Below, piece after piece: positions 42,630 through 51,468 of a stretch of 64,000 nt of DNA. The stretch comes from Acidimicrobiaceae bacterium (lineage in GTDB: Bacteria; Actinomycetota; Acidimicrobiia; Acidimicrobiales; Ilumatobacteraceae), in NCBI GenBank assembly GCA_016722025.1, contig JADKGZ010000018.1, positions 4,266-68,265 of the forward strand, in the 5' to 3' direction. The position numbers and the translations under genes were made by a program. Numbering within the stretch: position 1 is the first letter of the stretch; each line of letters begins with the position of its first letter. The notes beneath the pieces were generated by a model, which saw nothing but the letters and a program-made list of their open reading frames with translations, did no database searches and had not been told where the DNA came from.

Positions 42630-42795
42630 TGTTACATCAGCCGGTCGCATTCGTTCGCGTCCGGGTGGCCGACACACCAACGCGGTGGCGCTCTCGTTTG
42701 GCGTCTTCGCCGTGGAAGAGGGTTGCAGACCCTTGTTCACGTCCGAACGACACTCACCTCGGTGAGTGCGACCATGAGAGAGGAACGTCACCATC
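42630..42795 (+). promoter_or_regulatory. Long structured 5' leader of the NlpC/P60 gene
   Basis: The leader contains AGGGT-TGCAG-ACCCT (42719-42733), GTTC-ACGTCC-GAAC just after it, and CACTCAC-CTCG-GTGAGTG (42751-42768), followed by GAGAGAGG before the start. Leaders of cell-wall hydrolase genes in actinobacteria often hold cyclic-di-AMP riboswitches, but the conserved core of that class is not visible here. Confidence 0.45.
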
Positions 42796-43464
42796 ATGAC
42801 GGTTCGTCACACCGTGCACGCAACAGTTCTCGCCGCATCGCTCGCTCTGGGCTGTGCAGCACTTCCGGCAGCGGCGTCCGCTGCACCGGCCACCCCGTCG
42901 GTGGCAAGCCCTTCGGTCGTCGTCGCCGGCGCCGATGGCCTGGCCGGGTACGCCAACAACGCGCTCGCGCAGTGGGCCAGGTACGCGCAGGCCGGCAACT
43001 CCGATGCGTTCACTCAGTTCGCCTCCATCCGCGATGGTGTCGCTGCCGAGGCGGCCAACCGCTTGGGCCTCGATGTCGCCCGCATGCAGTTGGCATGGCG
43101 CAACGCCGATGCTCCGCACCAGGTTGCGCTGATGGCCGCGTTCGCCGAGTTGGGCACCCCGTACCGCCGCAACACCAGTTCGCCCGGTGTCGGGTTCGAC
43201 TGCTCGGGCCTCACCACCTACGCGTGGGGCCAGGCCGGGGTGAAGCTCTTCCGCCAGAGTCGTACGCAGATCAACAACGCCAAGGCAGTCACTCGTGAGA
43301 CGGCACAGGCCGGCGATCTGGTGTACTACCCGGGGCACGTGATGATGTATCTCGGCATCGACAACGCCATCATCCACGCACCGTTCACCGGGCGCAACGT
43401 GGAAGTCGACTTCATCTCCAAGAGCAGGGTCAACTCGGTTCGCTTCGGCAACCCGATGGGTTGA
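42796..43464 (+). CDS. Secreted NlpC/P60 family peptidoglycan endopeptidase
   Basis: A 222-residue protein with a signal peptide (VLAASLALGCAALPAAASAA), a helical spacer, and a C-terminal NlpC/P60 domain. The domain has FDCSGLTTYAWGQAG (nucleophile Cys), AGDLVYYPGHVMMYLG (His) and AIIHAPFTG (third polar residue). It cuts cell-wall stem peptides during growth or division. GAGAGAGGAACGTC precedes the ATG, and a long structured leader suggests post-transcriptional control. It sits as a lone plus-strand gene in the middle of the cox accessory genes. Confidence 0.92.
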   Translation: MTVRHTVHATVLAASLALGCAALPAAASAAPATPSVASPSVVVAGADGLAGYANNALAQWARYAQAGNSDAFTQFASIRDGVAAEAANRLGLDVARMQLAWRNADAPHQVALMAAFAELGTPYRRNTSSPGVGFDCSGLTTYAWGQAGVKLFRQSRTQINNAKAVTRETAQAGDLVYYPGHVMMYLGIDNAIIHAPFTGRNVEVDFISKSRVNSVRFGNPMG

Positions 43465-43468
43465 GCCG

Positions 43469-44266
43469 TCAGCCGTGAATCGGCCCCACCGCGTCGCGCA
43501 ACGACGGTGTGGCCCGGCCGGTTCGGCGGGCGATGATCTCCGCGCAGATCGAGATGGCCGTTTCCTCGGGCGTGCGGGCACCGAGATCGAGACCGATCGG
43601 CGACATCAGGCGGGCCAGCTGATCTGCGTGGGTGACGCCCACTTCGGCCAGCCGCTGCAACCGCGTGGCGTGCGTTGTGCGGCTGCCCATCACACCGATG
43701 TAGCCGGCCGTGGTGGCCAGCGCTCCCTGCACCGCGGGGACGTCGAACTTCGGGTCGTGCGTGAGGATGCACACCGCATCGCGCGGGGCCAACGTGTGCC
43801 CTCGCTCGGCGAACACCGGCCCGGGCCATGACACGAGCACTTCGTCGGCCATCGGGAATCGCCGACGAGTGGCGAAGATCTCGCGCGCATCGCACACCAG
43901 CACCCGGTAGCCCAACACCTTGGCGACCTTGGCCAGGGCCGCCGTGAAGTCGACGGCGCCGAAGATCCACATCTGCGGCGGTGGCGCCCAGCTCTCGATG
44001 AAGGCCACGACGACCGGCGTGCCCGCCAGGTCCTCAGGGGTGGTCTCTCCGTTGGGGCCGTAGTGACGGATGCCGCTACGACCCGCCTCCAGCTCGCCGA
44101 GCGCGTCGCGGGCGGCAATGCGATCGAGCTCGGGGCTGCCGAGCGTGCCCAGTGGCGCAGCGCCAGGGGCGACCAACAGCTTGCTGCCGATGCCCGCCCC
44201 TTCGATGACGGTGACCAGAGCGACAGGCTGCTCGCTGCGGATGCGCTCGTTGAGCTGCTCGTACAT
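43469..44266 (-). CDS. XdhC/CoxI family maturation factor for molybdenum hydroxylases
   Basis: A 265-residue protein from ATG 44266. The N-terminal part (QPVALVTVIEGAGIGSKLLV) is an XdhC_CoxI domain. The C-terminal XdhC Rossmann domain has MWIFGAVDFTAALAKVAKVLGYRVLVCDAR and GYIGVMGSRTTHATRL. These proteins bind the molybdenum cofactor, help sulfurate it and insert it into xanthine/CO dehydrogenases. It follows the short XdhC-like gene by 5 bases and ends 4 bases from the convergent NlpC/P60 gene. Confidence 0.88.
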   Translation of the reverse strand: MYEQLNERIRSEQPVALVTVIEGAGIGSKLLVAPGAAPLGTLGSPELDRIAARDALGELEAGRSGIRHYGPNGETTPEDLAGTPVVVAFIESWAPPPQMWIFGAVDFTAALAKVAKVLGYRVLVCDAREIFATRRRFPMADEVLVSWPGPVFAERGHTLAPRDAVCILTHDPKFDVPAVQGALATTAGYIGVMGSRTTHATRLQRLAEVGVTHADQLARLMSPIGLDLGARTPEETAISICAEIIARRTGRATPSLRDAVGPIHG

Positions 44267-44271
44267 CGGGT

Positions 44272-44589
44272 TCACCAGTCGAGGGGTTCGATGAACAGGC
44301 GGATGATGCCCCCGCATGTGAGGCCGACTGCGAACGCGTCGTCGTCGCTGTAGCCGAAGGTGACCACCCGCGCCGGGGCATCGCCGTGCAGGATCGCCAA
44401 CGCCTCGGCCACGACGGCGCTCTCCACGCACCCTCCGCTGACGCTGCCGGTCACCTCGCCGGCCTCGTTGACGGCCATCGCCGCGCCCGGCAACCGTGGG
44501 CCGGACCCTTCGATGTCGACGACCCTGGCGATGGCGACGCGGGCGCCGGTTGCCCGCCACCGGTCGATGTCGTCGAGCAGCTCTTTCAT
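44272..44589 (-). CDS. Short XdhC/CoxI N-domain protein
   Basis: A 105-residue protein that is just an XdhC_CoxI domain: RVAIARVVDIEGSGPRLPGAAMAVNEAGEVTGSVSGGCVESAVV, then a CGGIIRLFIEPL end. The full-length family has a second Rossmann domain, which is in the next gene. The pair may work together in cofactor insertion. The ATG overlaps the CoxE stop (ATGA). Confidence 0.85.
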   Translation of the reverse strand: MKELLDDIDRWRATGARVAIARVVDIEGSGPRLPGAAMAVNEAGEVTGSVSGGCVESAVVAEALAILHGDAPARVVTFGYSDDDAFAVGLTCGGIIRLFIEPLDW

Positions 44590-45767
44590 CGTGGCTCCAG
44601 CTTGCTCGGTGGGACCTGGGACGTGCGGCGCAGTGGCGCCCCGGCGATGACTCCTGCCAGCTCGTGCATGGCTGACAGGCTGTGCCCTTCCACGAAGTCG
44701 TCGACGAAGGGCAGTGCAGCTGCCATGCCACGGGCCAAGGGCGCGTAGCCGGGGGTGACCTTCAGCGGGTTCACCCAGATCGTCTGGTACGTGATCCGTT
44801 GCAGCCGCTGCATCTGGTCGGCGAGCACCTGCGGGTCGCCACGGTCCCATCCATCGCTGAGGATGACCACGATGGCGCCGCGGGCCATGCCACGCACGCC
44901 CCACTGGTCGTTGAACTCGCGCAGGCAGTCGCCAAGCCGCGTGCCACCGCTCCAGTCGTGCACCCGCCTGCCGGCCGCGGCGAGCGCGGTGTCGGGGTCG
45001 CGACTGTGCAGCTCCTTGGTCATCCGGGTGAGCCGGGTGCCGATGGCGAACGCTTCCACGCGTTGGCGGCCGGAGACGGCGGCGTGCACGAAGCGCAGCA
45101 TCGCACGAGCGTACGGCTCCATCGAGCCCGAGATGTCGAGCAGCACCACCAGCCGCCGCAACCGCTCGCCGGGCTCGCGCCAGTGTCGACGAATGGGTTC
45201 GCCGCCTGCTCGCAGGGAGGCGCGCACGGTGGCAGGGAGGTCGGGCCGGCTGCCGCGGCGTGAGCGACGGTACCGAAACGAGTGACGTGGTGGCCCGATG
45301 AAGCGCAGCTGCGACATCAGCTCCTGCGCGAGGCGAAGCTCGTCGGTGGTGTAGGCGGCGAAGTCCTTGTCGCGCAACACCTCCATCGGGCTGAAGCGCA
45401 ACACGATGGTGGGCTCGTCGTTCGCCGCGCCGTCACCGTCGTGGTCGTCATCGTCGGGCTCGTCGTCGAGCGCGAGCGTGATGTGCAACGGCTCGTCGGG
45501 TTGCTGGTCGGCATCGTCGTGGGCGGCGCTGAGCCAGAAGACCGCGAACGACCGGTCGTAGAGCTCGAAGTCCTCGGGCTTGCGAACCAGTGTGGCTCGC
45601 CCTGCCCAGTACACGCAGGTGCGGTCCTGCATGCCCACCTGCCCCAGCGCATCGACGAACGCCAGCACGCTGCCCATGGGCACGCGCAGGCCCGCGCCCC
45701 GCAACACGCGGGCGAAGGTGACGGCCATGCGCTCGGCCGGCGTGTGTGGCGCGAGCACGTCGCTCAT
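44586..45767 (-). CDS. coxE: CoxE-like von Willebrand factor A protein
   Basis: A 393-residue protein with the MIDAS motif VVLLDISGSMEPYA at about residue 216 and later Thr and Asp positions in WSGGTRLGDCL and VVILSDGWDRGD. The preceding acidic stretch (DDEPDDDDHDGDGAANDEP) and FRYRRSRRGSRPDL resemble CoxE. With the MoxR ATPase CoxD it forms the chaperone pair that matures the copper-molybdenum or molybdenum centre of CO-dehydrogenase-type enzymes. Confidence 0.88.
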   Translation of the reverse strand: MSDVLAPHTPAERMAVTFARVLRGAGLRVPMGSVLAFVDALGQVGMQDRTCVYWAGRATLVRKPEDFELYDRSFAVFWLSAAHDDADQQPDEPLHITLALDDEPDDDDHDGDGAANDEPTIVLRFSPMEVLRDKDFAAYTTDELRLAQELMSQLRFIGPPRHSFRYRRSRRGSRPDLPATVRASLRAGGEPIRRHWREPGERLRRLVVLLDISGSMEPYARAMLRFVHAAVSGRQRVEAFAIGTRLTRMTKELHSRDPDTALAAAGRRVHDWSGGTRLGDCLREFNDQWGVRGMARGAIVVILSDGWDRGDPQVLADQMQRLQRITYQTIWVNPLKVTPGYAPLARGMAAALPFVDDFVEGHSLSAMHELAGVIAGAPLRRTSQVPPSKLEPR

Positions 45768-45780
45768 CCGTCGCCCGCGT

Positions 45781-46704
45781 TCATGACGATTGGAAGCCTC
45801 GCTCGAAGGCTTGCTTGACGAGGTCGGCGATGCCGTGCTGGCGCGTGCGGTCCTGGTCTTCGCGGTACTTCAGCACCGCCCCCAGCGTTGCCTCCACGAT
45901 CGCTTCGTCGAGCTCGGTGCGGCCCAGCGCTGCCAACGCCTGTGCCCAGTCGATGGTCTCTGCAACGCCCGGCGGCTTGTACAGGTTGAGCGTGCGCAGC
46001 GCCTCGACGGCGCCGGCCACCTGCCGGGCCAGCCGGTCGAGCACCTGTGGCACCCGCATGCGCACGATGCGAACCTCACGCTCGAAGTCGGGGTGCTCGA
46101 CCCAGTGGTAGAGGCAGCGGCGCTTCAGGGCGTCGTGCACGTCGCGCGTGCGGTTGGAGGTGAGGATGACCAGCGGCGGACGCACCGCGTTGAAGCGTCC
46201 GATCTCGGGCACGGTGATCTGGTACTCGGACAGCACCTCCAGGAGGTAGGCCTCGAACTCGTCGTCGGCACGGTCGATCTCGTCGATGAGCAGCACCGGC
46301 GGGATCTCGCCGGCGTGATCGATGGCCTGCAGCAGCGCTCGCTTCAACAGGAAGCGCTCGTTGTACAGCTGCTGCTCGAGCGCGTTGGTGGTGAGCCCCA
46401 ACGACTCGCCGGTGGCCTCGGCAGCACGCAGGTGCAGCAGTTGTCGGCTGTAGTCCCAGTCGTACACAGCCTGTGACACGTCGATGCCCTCGTAGCACTG
46501 CAGGCGGATGAGCTCGCCACCCGTCCACCGGCTGAGCACCTTCGCCACTTCGGTCTTGCCCACACCGGCTTCGCCCTCCAGCAGCAGCGGGCGGCGAAGG
46601 GTCATCGCGAGGAAGACCGAGGTGGCCAGACCGTCGTCGGGGATGTAGCCGTGCAGGCTGAGCGCATGCGAGACATCAGCGGGGGTGTTGGGCTGGGTGA
46701 CCAT
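45781..46704 (-). CDS. coxD: CoxD-like MoxR family AAA+ ATPase
   Basis: A 307-residue AAA+ protein: LLLEGEAGVGKTEVAKVLS (Walker A), LLIDEIDRADDEFEAYLLEVLSEY (Walker B), LTSNRTRDVHDALKRRCLYHW (sensor 1 and arginine finger). This is the MoxR/CoxD subfamily, which remodels the active site of CO dehydrogenase in Oligotropha. ATG 46704 is used; TAACCT lies eight bases upstream. It heads the accessory run coxD-coxE-xdhC-coxI. Confidence 0.9.
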   Translation of the reverse strand: MVTQPNTPADVSHALSLHGYIPDDGLATSVFLAMTLRRPLLLEGEAGVGKTEVAKVLSRWTGGELIRLQCYEGIDVSQAVYDWDYSRQLLHLRAAEATGESLGLTTNALEQQLYNERFLLKRALLQAIDHAGEIPPVLLIDEIDRADDEFEAYLLEVLSEYQITVPEIGRFNAVRPPLVILTSNRTRDVHDALKRRCLYHWVEHPDFEREVRIVRMRVPQVLDRLARQVAGAVEALRTLNLYKPPGVAETIDWAQALAALGRTELDEAIVEATLGAVLKYREDQDRTRQHGIADLVKQAFERGFQSS

Positions 46705-46712
46705 TGCGGTGC

Positions 46713-46718
46713 AGGTTA
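46713..46718 (-). promoter_or_regulatory. -10 hexamer TAACCT of a probable leaderless promoter
   Basis: TAACCT, then 8 bases, then the ATG at 46704 of coxD. It lies in the short gap to the divergent GH13 gene. Confidence 0.5.
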
Positions 46719-46743
46719 GAGCCGGATGGCAGGCTGGTGCTCG

Positions 46744-48363
46744 ATGAACGCTCTTCGCCGTCTCCGAGTCCCCGCGCCCGGCGCCCAACAGGTCGCCGTG
46801 TTCGTCCGTTCGCACCATCTCCCCGGCGAGGTTTCCTCGGTCGCGGCTCGACGCGAGGACGACTCGTGGGTGGCCGAGTTCGAGGCCGCGGTGGGCGACC
46901 ACTACTGGATCCGAGTGGATGACGGGCCACCGCTGCTCGACCCCAGTTGCCACGACCTGCTCGTCACGCCCGATGGTCCGCGCAGCGTTGTACGCGATCC
47001 CTGGCCTCGCCAGCGTCAAGGTGCGCCACTCGCACAGTCACCGGTGGTCTACGAACTGCACGTTCGCGGCTTCGGCCGAACGTTCAGTGGGTGCATCCAG
47101 CACCTCGATCACGTTGCCGGCATCGGCGTGAACGTGATCGAGCTGATGCCCGTGCACCCGTTCGACCCACAGCACAACTACTGGGGCTACATGCCCTTGG
47201 TGTGGGGCGCGGTGCACCGACCGTACGCAATGCAACCCGAGCGTGCTGCCGAGGAGATGGCCGAGCTGGTCGCCGCTGCTCACGACCGGGGCATGCACGT
47301 GTGGCTCGACGTCGTCTTCAACCACACCGGCGAGGGCAATGCCAGCCTGCCCACTCACAGCCTGCGCGGGCTCGACGACGATCATGCGTATCGCCACCAT
47401 GCCGACGGTCGCTACATCGACGACAGCGGGTGTGGCAACGACATCAACCCTGGCGATCCCTACGTTCGCGAGCTGGTGCTGGAGGCGTTGGGGCGCTACG
47501 CAGATCTGGGCATCGACGGTTTCCGGTTCGACCTCGCCTCGTTGCTCACGCGCGACGGCGGCGAGCTGGTGCAGATGATCACCGACTGGGCGGCACCACG
47601 TGGCGTGGCGCTGATCGCCGAACCGTGGGATCTCGGCGCGTACCAGGTCGGCTCGCCGGTGTGGCCGCCGGGCTGGCTGCAGTGGAACGACCGCTTCCGA
47701 GACGATGTGCGCGGCTTCCTTCGTGGTGAACCCGGTCTGGTCGGCGCGATCCGACAACGGGTGCAGGGCAGCCCCGACCAGTTCGGGGCCGACGGTGCAC
47801 AGCGCACCGTCAACTTCGTGACCGCGCACGACGGCCTGACGCTCCACGACCTCACCATCGTCACCAGCGATCGCCATCGATCGTGGGACACCGGCCCCGA
47901 ACTGCGCCTGCAGCAGCTGAAGAACCACGTCGTACTGCTGCTGCTGTCGGCCGGCACGCCCATGTGGGTGATGGGCGATGAGTTCGCCCGAACCCAGGAT
48001 GGCAACGACAACCCGTACGACATCGATGGTCCGCTCACCTGGGTCGATTGGGCCCGGGCGCGGGCCTGGCACGAGCTCACCGAGTGCATCCGATCGCTCG
48101 TGCAGCTTCGCCGCAACCATCCCCCGGTCGACGTTCACTTCTACGGTGTGGGCGCGGAGGTGGACGACTCGCACGAATCGCGATCCATCGCGTGGAGCGC
48201 GAGCGGCCTGTACGTGATGGTGAACGCGTGGTGGGAGCAGTTGACGTTCGACGTGCAGGAGCCGGGCGACTGGCAGGTGGTGATCGCCACTGCCGAGCCG
48301 GCAGCGCGCGGGCCGGGCAGCTTCACGCTCGCGCCGCGCAGCATCGTGGTGCTGCGCCGCTGA
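46744..48363 (+). CDS. GH13 alpha-amylase family enzyme, isoamylase/glycogen-debranching (GlgX) type
   Basis: A 539-residue protein with an N-terminal carbohydrate-binding-like part and a GH13 barrel: WLDVVFNHTGEG (region I), GIDGFRFDLAS (region II, nucleophile Asp), LIAEPWD (region III, acid Glu), and VNFVTAHDGLTLHDL (region IV). Region IV matches GlgX-type debranching enzymes, which hydrolyse alpha-1,6 bonds of glycogen. It is shorter than GlgX (about 650-700), having lost part of the region near the HNEANGE motif. The ATG at 46744 is preferred; ATG 46726 is also possible. It is divergent from coxD and unrelated to it. Confidence 0.85.
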   Translation: MNALRRLRVPAPGAQQVAVFVRSHHLPGEVSSVAARREDDSWVAEFEAAVGDHYWIRVDDGPPLLDPSCHDLLVTPDGPRSVVRDPWPRQRQGAPLAQSPVVYELHVRGFGRTFSGCIQHLDHVAGIGVNVIELMPVHPFDPQHNYWGYMPLVWGAVHRPYAMQPERAAEEMAELVAAAHDRGMHVWLDVVFNHTGEGNASLPTHSLRGLDDDHAYRHHADGRYIDDSGCGNDINPGDPYVRELVLEALGRYADLGIDGFRFDLASLLTRDGGELVQMITDWAAPRGVALIAEPWDLGAYQVGSPVWPPGWLQWNDRFRDDVRGFLRGEPGLVGAIRQRVQGSPDQFGADGAQRTVNFVTAHDGLTLHDLTIVTSDRHRSWDTGPELRLQQLKNHVVLLLLSAGTPMWVMGDEFARTQDGNDNPYDIDGPLTWVDWARARAWHELTECIRSLVQLRRNHPPVDVHFYGVGAEVDDSHESRSIAWSASGLYVMVNAWWEQLTFDVQEPGDWQVVIATAEPAARGPGSFTLAPRSIVVLRR

Positions 48364-48375
48364 CCCGGCCGAGCG

Positions 48376-49815
48376 TCAGCTGTCGAAGCCGAGGCCGAAG
48401 CGGTCGAGGCCACGCAGCCACAGGTTGCGCTTGCCGGACTTGTCCTCGTGGTTCAAGGAGTAGCGGGTGGCCTGGATGCCGATGAATCGGAACGGCTCGG
48501 GTGGGAACGGCAGCGGCTTGCTCTTCACGAACTCGGTGCTCGTGGCCTTGCTGCGCTTGCCGTCGATCATGTCGAGCATCACCTCCGCGCCGAAGCGGGT
48601 GGACGCGACGCCGAGACCGGTGTAGCCGACGGAGTACGCCACCCTGCCTTGCATGGCGCTGCCCCAGAACACGCAGAACCGGCTGCAGGTGTCGATGACG
48701 CCGCCCCACGCATGTGTGAACTTGAGGCCCTCCAGCTGAGGGAAGGTGTCGAAGAAGTGCTTGCTGAGCTTGGCCCAGGTCTCGGGTCGGCTCTCCAGCT
48801 CGGTGTTCACCTTGCCGCGCCAGTAGTAGATGACGTCGTAGCCACCCCACAGGATTCGGTTGTCCTCGGTGAGGCGGTAGTAGTGGAACTGGTTGCTGAT
48901 GTCGCTGAGGCCCTGGCGACCCTTCCACCCGATGTCGGCCAGTTGCTGGTTGGAGAGCGGCTCGGTGACCATGCAGTAGTCGTACACCGGAGCCACGTAG
49001 TGGCTGATCCGCTTCAGCAGCGGCTTGAACGCATTGGTGGCCAGCGCCACCTTGCCGGCGCGGATGCGGCCGAGCGGTGTGGTGATGAGCACACCGACGC
49101 CGTCCTTCTCGATGGCGGTGGCCTTGGTGTCTTCGTAGATGCGCACGCCCAACGACATGGCGGCGCCCTTCAGGCCCCAGGCCAGGCGGGCCGGGTCGAC
49201 GATGGCCGCGCGATCCTTGCGCCACAGCCCACCGGTGTAGGTGGGTGAGTTGACCTGTGCCTGCATCGCAGCCTTGTCGAGCCACTCCACCTTCTGGCCC
49301 AGCGAGCGCAGCTGCGTGTAGTCGTCGCGCAGCTCGTCGAGGTATGAGGGCGAGTGGAACTCGGTGGCGATGTCGATCACACCGGTGCGTTCGTAGTCGC
49401 AGTCGATGTTGTAGCGCTTGATCGCAGCTTCGATGTCGTTGAGGTTCTTCAGGCCCAGTTCTTCGAGCAAGGGCAGCTCGTCGGGAAAGCGCTCCTGCCC
49501 GTTGGCCACGCCGTGAGTGAGGCTGCTCTCCATGAAGCCGCCGTTGCGACCGCTGGCGGCCGAGCCGACTTCGTGTGCCTCGATGAGGATGACGTCGCGG
49601 CTCGGGTCGCGCTCCTTGGCGATGATGGCGGTCCACAGGCCGTTGTAACCGCCGCCAACGACGCACAGGTCGCAGATCTCACTGCGTACCAACGTCGGAT
49701 TGCTATCGGGTTCGTCGGCGTCGTCGTACCAGTACGGGTACGGATCTGCATCGGCTATCGCGTCGAGGTGGAAGGCATCGAACTGCGAGTTCTCGTCGTC
49801 GGGGTTGAACGACAT
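48376..49815 (-). CDS. FAD-dependent DAO-type oxidoreductase (glycine/D-amino acid oxidase family)
   Basis: A 479-residue protein: DLCVVGGGYNGLWTAIIAKERDPSRDVILIEAHEVGSAASGRNGGF is the FAD-binding Rossmann fold with the GSAASGRNGG loop of the DAO family. RAAIVDPARLAWGLKGAA and a later GYTGLGVASTRFG complete it. It oxidises an amine or amino acid with FAD. The acidic, aromatic N-terminus (DADPYPYWYDDADEPD) is typical of gamma-glutamylputrescine-oxidase-like members. The ATG at 49815 has GATAGT six bases upstream as a possible -10. Confidence 0.88.
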   Translation of the reverse strand: MSFNPDDENSQFDAFHLDAIADADPYPYWYDDADEPDSNPTLVRSEICDLCVVGGGYNGLWTAIIAKERDPSRDVILIEAHEVGSAASGRNGGFMESSLTHGVANGQERFPDELPLLEELGLKNLNDIEAAIKRYNIDCDYERTGVIDIATEFHSPSYLDELRDDYTQLRSLGQKVEWLDKAAMQAQVNSPTYTGGLWRKDRAAIVDPARLAWGLKGAAMSLGVRIYEDTKATAIEKDGVGVLITTPLGRIRAGKVALATNAFKPLLKRISHYVAPVYDYCMVTEPLSNQQLADIGWKGRQGLSDISNQFHYYRLTEDNRILWGGYDVIYYWRGKVNTELESRPETWAKLSKHFFDTFPQLEGLKFTHAWGGVIDTCSRFCVFWGSAMQGRVAYSVGYTGLGVASTRFGAEVMLDMIDGKRSKATSTEFVKSKPLPFPPEPFRFIGIQATRYSLNHEDKSGKRNLWLRGLDRFGLGFDS

Positions 49816-49885
49816 GGTGTCACTATCTCTCGGAGAGGCGCGGGTGATCGAGCGCCAGGCTAGCCACCTGCACCTGGTGGTGAGC

Positions 49886-50272
49886 TCACTCGACCTCGGG
49901 GGCCGGCAGCAGCGTCAGCTGGTACTGCTCGAACCGAGGGTCGAACGTGGCAATGGTGCGCACGCGATGGCGTTCGGCCATCACCAACGTGAGCGCCAGA
50001 TCGAGGTCGCCGCCAGAGGATGTGCGCTTCGCCGCTCGGCGATGCTGCATGCCGACCCACAGGCGATCGACGGGAGCGAACCTGCCGCGGCGATCGAACC
50101 CGCCGTGTGCACGAAGGTGATCGCTGACCGCGACCAGCAGCACCGCCTCGACCTCGTACTCGGCAACCAGACGGAGGTACTCGCCGGTGGCGCGCTCGTG
50201 CTGTTCGTGCTGGTCGTCGGCGACAGCGTGCAGGAACGAGTGCTCGAGCAGCACCTTCGGAGGATCGATCAT
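49886..50272 (-). CDS. PIN-domain-like protein
   Basis: A 128-residue protein from ATG 50272. KVLLEHSFLHAVADDQHEQHERATGEYLRLV and the C-terminal MAERHRVRTIATFDPRFEQY fit the shape of a PIN ribonuclease, as in VapC toxins. The first acidic residue is Glu rather than the usual Asp (LLEHSF for LLDTSF). No antitoxin gene sits next to it, so a toxin role is doubtful. It starts 5 bases from the PAP2 stop. Confidence 0.6.
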   Translation of the reverse strand: MIDPPKVLLEHSFLHAVADDQHEQHERATGEYLRLVAEYEVEAVLLVAVSDHLRAHGGFDRRGRFAPVDRLWVGMQHRRAAKRTSSGGDLDLALTLVMAERHRVRTIATFDPRFEQYQLTLLPAPEVE

Positions 50273-50276
50273 GGCA

Positions 50277-51338
50277 TCACCGGTGCCGGTGCCGGTGCCG
50301 GTGCCGGCGCCGGCGAAGCGCGGCACGTGCCCGGTGGCTGCGCGCGACCCGGGTGCGGCGCTCCATCCGGTTCCAGAACCAGAAGGTGCCGACGGTGATT
50401 CCCCAGCCGACCAGGCCATCGATCACCCAGTGTTCGCCGAGGTAGACCAGTGAGGCCAGCATCGTGATGGGGAACAGCAGCAGGGCCACCTTCACCCACG
50501 TCTGGCGGATCCACTGCATGAAGAACAGCGGCACGATGAGCGCGAAGGACGCATGCAGCGACGGCATCGCGGCAACGCCGTTGCCGTTGCTGAGTGCGAT
50601 CTTGTAATCGTTGGTGAAGCCCTTGAACCCGAGGTGGCGAAAGCCGCGGCCGGCGTCGCGATGCAGCTCGTGGAACAGCTGGTACGGGTACTTGGGGCTG
50701 GCCACCATCCATGGTGGCGCGGTGGGCAGCAGCACGAACAGCAGGCAGCCGACGCCCAGCAGTGTGGCGAAGCGCTTCATGAACCGCACCCACTGCCGAT
50801 GGCTGAGCACCCACAGCACCGCCATCGCGATGATGGGGAACACGAAGTGGGTCATGTACGTCGCCGAGGCCACCACGTCGTACCAGCGCACCGATCGCTC
50901 CCAGAAGTGATCCTGCAGCACGGTGTTGGGGTCGTGTCCGAAGAACATCGCGCGGTCGATGTTGCGCATCGACTCCACCTGCAGCGGATACGGCCCGACC
51001 TGGAACAGCCCGAAGACCTGAAAGCCGTCGTCGGCGGCGCCGCGTGTCTTCTCGTAGGCGAGCCACATCACGATGTAGAAGGCACAATCGACCAGCAGGA
51101 TGCCCCAGGTGCGCCAGCTGCGCCCGACGAAGGCGCAGACCAGGAAGATGGCCACGCTGATGGCCACCGAGATGCGGTCGATGGGCAAGCCCTTCAGGCG
51201 CAGCCAGAGCAGGTAGGCCAACAGGTAACTGAACATCAGCCCCAGTCGCACCGGTTGGAGGTGGTCGACCGGAACCACCGAACGCAGCGACAGGCGCGTC
51301 GGCGGCGGCACGAAGGTGGGTGCCTCGGTGGTCGACAT
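50277..51338 (-). CDS. PAP2 superfamily membrane phosphatase (inositolphosphotransferase-like)
   Basis: A 353-residue membrane protein with about six helices. AAMPSLHASFALIVPLFF and YLGEHWVIDGLVGW are PAP2 motifs 2 and 3 with their catalytic His residues, as in AUR1/Ipt-type inositolphosphoryl transferases and lipid phosphatases. The ATG at 51338 has TAGCGT eight bases upstream. The C-terminus ends in an Arg-His repeat produced by a hexanucleotide repeat (50282-50315), so the tail length may vary. A dispersed intergenic repeat lies upstream. Confidence 0.85.
   Translation of the reverse strand: MSTTEAPTFVPPPTRLSLRSVVPVDHLQPVRLGLMFSYLLAYLLWLRLKGLPIDRISVAISVAIFLVCAFVGRSWRTWGILLVDCAFYIVMWLAYEKTRGAADDGFQVFGLFQVGPYPLQVESMRNIDRAMFFGHDPNTVLQDHFWERSVRWYDVVASATYMTHFVFPIIAMAVLWVLSHRQWVRFMKRFATLLGVGCLLFVLLPTAPPWMVASPKYPYQLFHELHRDAGRGFRHLGFKGFTNDYKIALSNGNGVAAMPSLHASFALIVPLFFMQWIRQTWVKVALLLFPITMLASLVYLGEHWVIDGLVGWGITVGTFWFWNRMERRTRVARSHRARAALRRRRHRHRHRHR
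50282..50315 (-). repeat. Hexanucleotide microsatellite (GGTGCC)n at the PAP2 3' end
   Basis: Four GGTGCC units (50282-50305) followed by GGCGCC and GGCG. On the minus strand they encode the final Arg-His repeats of the PAP2 protein. Changes in copy number would not shift the frame. Confidence 0.85.
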
Positions 51339-51346
51339 GGTCGCCA

Positions 51347-51352
51347 ACGCTA
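51347..51352 (-). promoter_or_regulatory. -10 hexamer TAGCGT of a probable leaderless promoter
   Basis: TAGCGT, then 8 bases, then the ATG at 51338 of the PAP2 gene. Confidence 0.5.
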
Positions 51353-51397
51353 CCGATCGTTCACCTCCGGTTCATGGCACCTTTGCGACCATGCCCA

Positions 51398-51460
51398 CCA
51401 GTTTGTGTCAAGAACGCGAACTCACAGCACCAGGTGAACGCTCGACAGACTGTACGTACA
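51398..51460 (-). repeat. Dispersed intergenic repeat, copy 2
   Basis: CCAGTTTGTGTCAAGA, GAACTCACAG, ACCAGGT and CTCGACAG repeat in the same order and spacing as at 26609-26672. It lies 8 bases past the coxM stop and about 60 bases upstream of the PAP2 start, parallel to the placement of copy 1 between add and upp. Confidence 0.75.
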
Positions 51461-51468
51461 GCGGATGA

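Noticed and set aside
42630..42795. Cyclic-di-AMP (ydaO-type) riboswitch before NlpC/P60
   Set aside because: The leader is structured, but the conserved core of that class is not visible by eye, so it is left as an unknown leader.
49886..50272. VapBC toxin-antitoxin pair
   Set aside because: Only a PIN-like protein is seen, with an altered first acidic residue and no antitoxin gene beside it.
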